Program-made: the position numbers and the translations under genes
The notes under the pieces: model-generated
Told to the model about the DNA's origin: nothing
The model's database searches: none
Seen by the model: the letters and a program-made list of their open reading frames with translations, nothing else
NCBI RefSeq assembly: GCF_000485595.1
Contig: NW_014577349.1
Location: 181,892 to 245,891, forward strand
DNA: 64,000 nt
Reading direction: 5' to 3'
From: Priapulus caudatus
Lineage: Eukaryota > Priapulida > Priapulimorpha > Priapulimorphida > Priapulidae
Shown here: piece by piece, positions 57,201 through 64,000 of the stretch
How the letters are laid out: every line of letters begins with the position of its first letter
Numbering within the stretch: position 1 is the stretch's first letter

Positions 57201-59795
57201 AGTTTAGTGCCAGGACTGGAAGCACTTACGGTTAGACTTGGTGATCGGCTTGGGATTGGTTAACCTTAGAGTTATTTAGGGTTAGTAGTACGATTTAGGT
57301 AAAATCAGAGTAGGGTTAGATAGCGTAGGGGTTAGTCAGGGTTGCGGAGAGCATTATGGTTAGTAAGAATTATGGCGAGGGCCAGGGCTAGTTAGGGTTG
57401 AGAGAAGTACTAAGGTTGCGAAAAAAGGTTAGAATTAGTTAAGGATAGGATTAGTTGAGGTTAGGCTTGGGGTTGAGGGTTATAGTGAATTGGGGTTGCA
57501 AAATGTGTACGGGCCACTCTTCCGAGCAGCATCGCAGCATGCAGCGGCCACTCACCTGTCTTCGGAGGCATGTAGGTCTGGCAATCGTCGGACGGTCTAC
57601 GCCAGAAGAACGGGTCGCAGAAGTCGCCCCACTCGCAGCAGAAGTAATAGGGCATCGCGTCATACTGGTAGTGGCACCAGTCGGGAATTCTGGGTGGGTA
57701 CAGGTGCGGGTAGATGCCCCACGGGTGCGAGCGGTCGGGCTTGCTCCCATAGCGAGAATCGAACACGTGCATCAGGTTGCCGCGGATGTCGTAGCAGCAG
57801 TGCTGACTGGCTCCCAATAAGCTGACGAATAATCGAGGAGTCGTGACGTATGCGGTGTGTGTGTGTATGACGTCAGAGTTTTATACGTACTCTAAAGTTC
57901 ATTTTCGTATTATTTTATGTTATGAAATCACGCGAGTTATTCACGAACTACTACTATTTTTGACTCCGGTTGACTCAAAAGACAATCGGTGAAATAAGAG
58001 GCTGTACAAATAAGGCTGCCAAATCTAGATTCCGGGATTCATCAATTCATATATCAGACAACTATTTTTCCATGTGAAGACCCTTTATATATTTTTTATA
58101 TCGACTATGTATAAGCAACGGAAACAGGTACGTCTCAACGTACTCGGACGCATGCGCAAAAACTCGTATGTGAACCTCTAGCAATTGACTGAAGTAATCT
58201 AGTAGACTATCTACGCGCTATGTCTGTGTGATGATTAAAAGTCATTTTCGCGGACGAGCAGTGCGCTTACTTTGGGTAAGCTTGTCGTACGCAGTGTGTA
58301 GCTCCTTTGTTGAACTCACAGTCCAGTTTACCGTACTTGTTACACTGGTCGTCCGGTACCCATCTGACCTTGTCACTCTCGGCCAGGCCCACGGTGCATG
58401 GGCAGTAGTTTAAGCTGTTCAGAATGGGCGTCATCTCGCTGTCATCGTGGACGAGAGAAACAATTCGATTACTTAGCCGATTCACTCGCTGGTCGAACGA
58501 ATTATGTACCTAGCCTTCTTTAACTATTAACCACGTATTACGATTTAACTATTTAATTAATAAATTAAGTGAACATTGCGTTATATTTCCGCAGCGTTTG
58601 TAACGTAACCGATGTTTCTAATGTTTGTTTTTCCCTGTATCTGATTTATCTTAGATCGCTGAATATTTACGCGTAAAGAATATACGTGCGATATACCTGT
58701 CAAGGTCGTGCCATTTCATGCATTTATCATAGGGCCAGTTGCTACCCCATTTTCTTATATAGCCAGGCTGGTTATACCAGGCTAGTGGAGTGGGTTGACT
58801 CCAGTAATGTCTGAAAGTAGTAAAGAAACGTTATTTGTATTTATGTATGCGTACGTGTGTGCATGCGCGCGCGCGAGGGTGCCCGCGTGTCTGCGTGAGC
58901 GCGTGTGTATAATAATGACATTACATTGCAACTATTTTCAGCATGAGCAATCGTAAGAGTAATTCAGTAAGCATACAGTCTTACCCTTCCCATTCGTAAT
59001 TCGTCACGTTGAGACGAATGGCACCAAAATCGTATTTGCTCCACGCTTGCTCGTTATTACGTGTCATCGACTTTGGCTTGAATTTGTAGACACCGTCGTT
59101 GGCTCTTCCGGTCGCAAGTACGTCTATAAACTCCCATCTGCCTTCCTTCGCCAGTTCGCGGTATCCCCAGATACCTAGAGAAGCAACCTAGCCGTGCACG
59201 ATGCTTTCACAGTTTCGGAGACACTCCGAGTGCGTTTAGAGAGTGTGAGAAGCGACGAGAAAGAGCCATCGAGGGGGCGTGTACATAGGAGGGAGGAAGA
59301 CAGATTTTCAATCGAGCAATCGTTAGCACCATTGTCACGAAATTCCCCTATCCAGCCGGCGTTACAGCCTACAGGCAACTTTAGCCAATCATCGTTGTCA
59401 TTAGACGTTCTAAAAGACAATGTTTGGCAGTGTGGCAAAGATCTTCACATGTCCCTAGCAACAATATTCGGGATGGGACACGTGGTTATCACGTGGTTAT
59501 CAAGTGGAAGGGACAATTAGCAAGCATCGTATTTTGTAGGCAGCACGTGTTCTCTTCCTACCTATATCAAGTCGGGCATCGGGCTTATAGGTGATGTTAA
59601 ACGGATCCCAGACAATCTCCAAGTCTATGCCCTGTTCAATCTCCTCGTCTTCCTGCCAGCTATGCGTCCACCATTTGCTTGGCTCCAGGGTAATTCTTGG
59701 CGGTTCGTATCTTGTCGACTCCGCTGTTAGTGTATGAATATATTAGCTAACTTAGCTACACTATCATATTGGTTCGGTTGTGTGTGTGTATGTGT

Positions 59796-59832
<37 letters not shown>

Positions 59833-61616
59833 GTGTGTGTGTGTGTGCGTGCGTGCGTGTTGGTGGTGCGTCGGTGCGTGGTTGCTTCCGTGTGCTGTCG
59901 TGTGCGTGTGCGTGTGCGTGTGCGTGTGTGTGTGTGTGGTGCGTGCACTCGCGCACCTTGCAATTAATCTAACAATTACAGTCCTGTAATTCCAATTGAC
60001 CTTACCTCCAATCGAAAAATAATTACGTTACAATTATTAATAAAAAATATGTAATCATATATATATGATTACATCTTTTTTATTAATGCAAGGACCGGCG
60101 CGAGAGGCGCGCGCCAGGACACTCACCTATGAAGAACCAGCCCTTGAAGTTGTACGCCATCGAACCATCGTGCGAGATCTCCATCTGCACAGCTCCGCTC
60201 TTGAAGAACATGGGAAGGATGCAGGTAGCTCGAGTCGCGTTCACATAGAGACAGTCGACGGTTAGCGTCTCAAACCTATACATACACCGAGCAACGAGGT
60301 TCCGTCAGGGTTGCCCCGCAGACAAAACAGCGACCTATACGGCTCGAATTAGCAGTTAATCGACTCAACTAGCCCTAACATTAACTTAGAAATACGATAG
60401 CACCGAATGCACCACGGTTCCACAAAATCCGCGCATGACATAATAAAAATAATTGAGGAAAACCGAGTAAAATATATTTAATGCAATGTCCAACACATGC
60501 TGTTACGCTGGCGATTCCTTGCAATAAATAAATAATTATATTTATAAAAGTGAGAAAGAAAGAGAGAGAAGAGAGTTAGCACGTAATGTTGTTTCGTTAT
60601 GTACTCTTACCTCGCCTTGATCTCTGGCCCCTCCACGAAGCACGGTCCGGAGATGTTGATGGATTCACCGCCAAACATGGTTCCAACCGATGGATAGGAC
60701 AGGGCAACACCTGCGCAGGTAAATACAGACACACCTTCATTATCATACCCGTGTCATCACGTCTGTATTACCCTGCCTGGTTTATTGCACCTATGTGAGT
60801 TTGCTGTCTGTTTTAGTTATAGGCCTACTACCTAAATCAGTTAGACAATTAATTATTTATCAATTATTAATCAACTGTTTGCACATTCTTACGTTAGTTT
60901 AATTAGGTGATTTAGATTTGAGTATTGAGTATTTTGAGATATTTGAGATTTTAGTATTTGAGAAGGATTTATTACTGAACGGCGAAAGTACCGTGTGGTG
61001 ACTTTTCGAGAGACGCTGGCACGACTGCTAATATTTATGCAATTACGGACTGCTACCTAATAACCTAATCAACAATGGTGTAATGATTTGTGTTCGAGTA
61101 GTTTTATGGTTATGGCAATGTTTAGGGTTATAGTTCTCGTTAGGGCTACGATAAAGGTTATTGTTAGGGTTGGAAAAGCGTGTTACGGTTAGGTTAGGGT
61201 TAGCATTGTGTTTACAATTGGGGTTATGATCATGATAAGGGTTAGTGCTAGGGATGCGGGTAGGGTAATTATTATAGTGCTATCGTCGTGGGGTGTGGTT
61301 AGAGTTAGCGTTAGAAATGCGGTTAGGATAAGAGTGAAGACAATTGCTATGGTTCTGGTCAGGGATAGTGTTAGAGACGCGGTTAGGGTAAGGATAAAGG
61401 CTAGTGCTATGTTTGTGGGGGGCGGGGGTTAGCTGAAGCCTCACCCTGCGTCACGTTCGTGCAGCCTCCTCTCTCAATGACCTCGTCGACGCGGAAGACC
61501 CACCTGCCCGGAGTGTCGCCGACGCTCGTAAACTCGTCGATCCTAGCGACTCCCTGCGTGCCGGAGAACGGAGCCAGACCCCACCACTCGGTGCCGTTAC
61601 CGGCGTTAAAGCCGAT
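53934..61616 (-). CDS. Mesh-like protein (NIDO, IPT-like, AMOP, vWD, sushi)
   Basis: Fifteen consecutive phase-consistent exons (2,389 bases, about 796 residues): 61,445-61,616; 60,611-60,710; 60,127-60,275; 59,562-59,723; 58,985-59,174; 58,697-58,810; 58,271-58,438; 57,556-57,821; 56,960-57,136; 56,274-56,462; 55,920-56,047; 55,150-55,273; 54,836-54,933; 54,362-54,536; 53,934-54,110. Domain order: NIDO end ([11 protein letters not shown]); IPT/TIG-like segment ([34 protein letters not shown]); AMOP over two exons ([20 protein letters not shown], then [20 protein letters not shown]); vWD ([20 protein letters not shown] to [14 protein letters not shown] and FGETW); a linker; and one sushi/CCP domain with its cysteines and FWGTEELRC-x4-GQWSDG. 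This is the architecture of Drosophila Mesh, a smooth septate junction membrane protein, and of vertebrate SUSD2 relatives. The N-terminus should come from a NIDO cassette and a signal exon; the transmembrane exon is not seen. The three NIDO exons upstream at 62.1-62.9 kb are corrupted copies. Confidence 0.9.
54212..54272. repeat. (ACGC)n microsatellite
   Basis: ACGC units passing into ACTC, in the intron before the sushi exon of the mesh-like gene. Confidence 0.9.
55330..55415. repeat. (CATACG)n array, absent from the duplicate copy
   Basis: About 14 hexamers CATACG/CACACG in the intron of the main locus. The corresponding place in block 1 (about 25,605) has only one unit, so the array length separates the two copies. 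Confidence 0.85.
55735..55880. repeat. 42-bp intronic minisatellite in the main mesh locus
   Basis: About three units of the same 42-base repeat found at 25,935-26,080, directly after the donor of exon 55,920-56,047. The units keep an open minus-strand frame continuous with the exon. Confidence 0.75.
57270..57475. repeat. Degenerate GGTTAG/TTAGGG-rich intron sequence
   Basis: Irregular telomere-like words in the intron between the AMOP and vWD exons. The counterpart of 37,410-37,610. Confidence 0.6.
59776..59942. repeat. (GT)n / (GTGC)n microsatellite
   Basis: GT dinucleotides with GTGCGT interruptions, intronic in the mesh-like gene. The Cys/Val-rich and Thr/His-rich open frames on both strands are repeat translations. 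Confidence 0.92.
60045..60085. repeat. Near-perfect palindrome of about 36 bp
   Basis: AAAAAATATGTAATCATATA followed by TATATGATTACATCTTTTTT, immediately after the splice donor side of exon 60,127-60,275 (minus strand). A strong cruciform or intronic hairpin candidate; function unknown. Confidence 0.7.
61110..61430. repeat. Degenerate TTAGGG-rich intron sequence
   Basis: Counterpart of 44,330-44,640. It occupies the intron right after the NIDO C-terminal exon (minus strand). Confidence 0.65.
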
Positions 61617-61894
61617 CTACGGGAGAAGAAAACACAGCGAAGGCGGCCACGCCGTCAATGCTAGGCCAGATGGATGATTGCACTCAGAATGCCGTCATCA
61701 GAAACATCGTAAATGGTTATGATCCACGGTCACGGTTAATAACTTTTAGTGTTAAGTGTTGTGCAATAGTTACGACATCTTAGATATCAGGATGTCATAA
61801 CTATGCAGTGTTTTTCTGCAAAGCGAGCCTCATATATAGCTAAGAATGGCAGTGAGGACATAAATATTCTCATTATAATATATATAAACATAAT

Positions 61895-62045
61895 AGTAAT
61901 TAGAATAAGAATAAGAATAAGAATAAGAATAATAATAAGGATAAGGATAAGACATAAAGGGATTGTAAGGATAAGGGATTAGGATAAGGATAAGAATGAG
62001 AATTGGTAGGAATAAATGAATTTAAGAATAAGAATAAGAATAATA
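61895..62045. repeat. (AATAAG)n / (GGATAA)n array, irregular
   Basis: Hexamer units interrupted by single-base insertions and odd words, unlike the clean arrays at 45.1, 51.4 and 52.6 kb. It marks the start of the error-rich segment. Confidence 0.85.
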
Positions 62046-62092
62046 TACATCATCAATCATAATCATACTGAATAACGAACAAATAGAACTTA

Positions 62093-62932
62093 CGACCGCC
62101 TCCCAGGGCCTCGAGACCTGGTCCGGGCGGACCTCCAGAAGTGGCGCTGGCCTCCCACCTGATGGAGCGTCATAGTTGATTGTACGCAGAACGCGGCACC
62201 CTCGTCGTGCTAGCGGCAGGCGACTTGGAACGGTTTAATAATAATCGTAGAATGAAGCTGATGGCTTAATGACCCATCTCCGTACTACTGACACGTATAC
62301 AATTTGCAGCCACTACTACCGGTGCCCACAATGTATGACGTTATATAGTTTATACCGTAAAGTATAACATATAATATATATATATAAGCGCGTATACTGA
62401 ACGGCGGTCCCCCGTCGTTGCTGCGACGTGTGTCGATCTTGAAAGGGGGTGCGACCGATCCAGGTGGTGATGAAGGTAAGCGCTGCCGATGACTTTTGTT
62501 GCTCCGATCACACCTGTATAAGGGAATTATATCACACCTGTCACGACTCTGGCGACCAATTACACGCTGCTCACCTCAGGCGCAAGCACCGTATATATAT
62601 GACCAAGAGTAGATAGCATAAACACAAAGAGCCGTAACGCTGGACGTTGGCACTGGACGCTGACGCAAGGCCGCTGACGCTAATGTGATGATGAAACCGA
62701 CTACAAGATGCAAGACCTTGCTCAGCCACCAAGATATGCAGATAATGGTGAAGCCACGCCTTGCTAGGCACCGTAATGCTGCCGCGCAGGTTACTGTTTC
62801 TTGTAGCAATAGAAAGAGATGCTACCCTTGTCGCGAATATTTGCTGTTTATCTGCAGCAAGAGTTCCTTTGTCTCGAGTTTATTCTGTGCTTCCTCCTGC
62901 CGGAGTATGTGATGCGATCTTTTACCTGTTCT
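62093..62932 (-). pseudogene. NIDO N-terminal cassette, copy gamma, riddled with indels
   Basis: Matches cassette alpha/beta in order: third exon about 62,093-62,239, second about 62,401-62,514, first about 62,827-62,932. Single-base insertions and deletions occur every 10-20 bases, in exons, introns and microsatellite flanks alike, so no exon keeps its frame. Position is correct for this gene: (AATAAG)n and then the GFNAGNG exon follow directly. The even spread of indels looks like uncorrected long-read sequence and not like mutational decay. The real locus may carry an intact cassette here. Confidence 0.8.
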
Positions 62933-62974
62933 ATAAAATACCTGACAAGAATATAGAAAGTATTAATACCTCTC

Positions 62975-63063
62975 TCTCTCCCTCTCTGCGCCGCCTCTCC
63001 TCTCCTCTCTTCCTTAGGCTCGATCCTCTCTCTGCTGACTCTCTCTCTCGTCTCTCTACTCTG

Positions 63064-63103
<40 letters not shown>

Positions 63104-63130
63104 CTCTCTCCTGGAACTCTCTCTCCTCTA

Positions 63131-63162
<32 letters not shown>

Positions 63163-63249
63163 CTCTCTCCTCTCTCCCTCTTCTCGCCTCTCTCTCTCTC
63201 CTCGCTCGATCTCCTCGATCTCGTGACTCTTCTCTCTCTCTCTCCTCTG

Positions 63250-63283
<34 letters not shown>

Positions 63284-63335
63284 ATCTACTCTCTCTCTCT
63301 CTCTATCTCTCTCTCTCTATCTCTCCTATATATAT
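62975..63335. repeat. Long interrupted (CT)n array
   Basis: About 350 bases of CT dinucleotides with irregular G, A and CC interruptions, ending in (AT)n. The Ser/Leu-rich 197-codon open frame through it is compositional. Interruptions may be sequencing errors. Confidence 0.9.
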
Positions 63336-63370
63336 ATATATATATATAATTTAAACAAAAAAAGAAATAA

Positions 63371-63376
63371 TTTATT
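63371..63376 (-). terminator. Poly(A) signal candidate for the exon at 63,455-63,676
   Basis: AATAAA on the minus strand, about 79 bases after the stop codon of the putative last exon. Confidence 0.45.
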
Positions 63377-63454
63377 ATAAAATTATTATTTAAAGAGCTG
63401 ATTTCCAAAAGGTGTTAAATCCATTTTGGTCAAAAATGAATTAGTACCATCAAA

Positions 63455-63676
63455 TTACACTATAGCCCCATCTACATTATGTGTAATATCCATTTGCATC
63501 AAAAGTTGGTATATTCCTTCACGAACAGCCTCCAAATATTGAGTTTGGTCCCAAAAGGTGTTAAATCCATTAGAAGATATCATTACATTTTTATTTTGGT
63601 AATGTTCTCTTTGCCTGAAACGCAGTTTTTTCACTCTAATATTTTCAAGTGAATGGTACTTAGCATGAAAACACAC
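63455..63676 (-). CDS. Putative terminal exon of an unidentified gene, partial
   Basis: Acceptor TTTCATTCAG|GTG at 63,677/63,676 opens a 73-codon frame ending in TAA at 63,455-63,457, with a poly(A) signal shortly after. The peptide is mixed in composition (CFHAKYHSLENIRVKKLRFR ... DQTQYLEAVREGIYQLLMQM), with a Lys/Arg-rich first half and an amphipathic helix-like second half; it is not low complexity. I do not recognise the family. Upstream exons would be beyond the right edge. A 21-base word from the exon (AATGGATTTAACACCTTTTG plus G) is repeated at about 63,400-63,425, which hints at local duplication. It could be a chance open frame, since the region is AT-rich. Confidence 0.4.
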   Translation of the reverse strand: MCFHAKYHSLENIRVKKLRFRQREHYQNKNVMISSNGFNTFWDQTQYLEAVREGIYQLLMQMDITHNVDGAIV

Positions 63677-64000
63677 CTGAATGAAATTTAATGTACATGA
63701 TTAATTTTTAATTAATTTTTGTTTTTTAATGAAATTTGGATTTAGCGAATTTCAGAAAAAAAATAAAAACTCATCAAAATATAAAGACTAATCATCAGGA
63801 AGGCCAATGAAACGACTCTGGTGAAGATGATTAATTAATTATACTATTGTTGAGCAGAATGAGGATGTATGGTGAACATTTTGCCTAATTACTGAATCAC
63901 CACTGTAATTTCCATTGACCAGTTTTCTTGGTTTTGTAACAACTCAAACTGTAAAATATGTTTATTAAACATTGAGTAAGCTTTAATAACATTGTTATCT
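63677..64000. other. AT-rich right edge, nothing recognised
   Basis: About 70-75% AT by eye, with no open frame of note. Possibly the intron upstream of the exon at 63,455-63,676. Confidence 0.4.

Noticed and set aside
57455-57825. Plus-strand frames of 121 and 111 codons over the AMOP exon
   Set aside because: Antisense to a strongly supported AMOP exon with correct splice sites.
59727-59989. Cys/Val and Thr/His-rich frames
   Set aside because: (GT)n translation inside a mesh intron.
62761-63354. 197-codon Ser/Leu-rich plus-strand frame
   Set aside because: Runs through an error-rich NIDO copy on the wrong strand and then a (CT)n array.

Overview
The window is eukaryotic. Coding sequence comes as short exons with GT..AG introns, separated by long AT-rich non-coding DNA full of microsatellites, fold-back elements and dead transposons. 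The gene content suggests an invertebrate bilaterian: a secreted cuticle-like protein with YGY repeats, behind a TATA box plus TCAGT initiator; an OFD1-type centriole/cilium protein; an EngB/GTPBP8-type GTPase; and a mesh-like NIDO-IPT-AMOP-vWD-sushi membrane protein. The cuticle-like protein favours an ecdysozoan. A priapulid would fit, but that is a guess.

Layout. 1-4.4 kb: simple-sequence DNA with no gene. 4.45-6.63 kb: complete three-exon cuticle-like gene (+). 7.1-12.2 kb: OFD1 homologue (-), with N-terminal to mid coiled-coil exons; the 3' part of the gene is missing. 12.5-19.2 kb: fold-back and inverted-repeat elements, and a long alternating purine-pyrimidine tract. 19.2-41.8 kb: GTPBP8/EngB-like gene (+), six recognised coding exons, with an 18.9-kb intron between its second and third. 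That intron holds an antisense broken non-LTR retrotransposon (21.1-24.5 kb), two duplicated fragments of the mesh-like gene (24.85-26.40 and 36.48-37.62 kb), an assembly gap (28,667-28,691) and a pair of roughly 0.9-kb inverted repeats (26.40-27.26 and 33.55-34.50 kb). 43.85-45.25 kb: a third mesh-like fragment. 46.9-49.5 kb: a signal-peptide exon and a second, probably N-terminal, exon (-). 51.5-53.5 kb: two tandem copies of a three-exon NIDO cassette (-). 53.9-61.6 kb: the main mesh-like gene (-), fifteen exons in consistent phase from late NIDO to sushi. 62.1-62.9 kb: a third, indel-ridden copy of the NIDO cassette. 63.45-63.68 kb: a probable last exon of an unidentified gene (-) that continues beyond the right edge.

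The striking feature is the mesh locus. Three blocks of the gene recur in the same order and orientation 17-30 kb to the left, very similar by eye. The NIDO cassette occurs three times, and the apparent first exon lies downstream of the cassettes instead of upstream. The GTPBP8 exons are interleaved with the duplicated blocks. The simplest explanation is unmerged haplotypes and misjoins, several at (AATAAG)n arrays, plus an unpolished gap fill at 62-63.3 kb. A real segmental duplication broken up by transposons is the alternative. I saw no convincing rRNA, tRNA or CRISPR feature.
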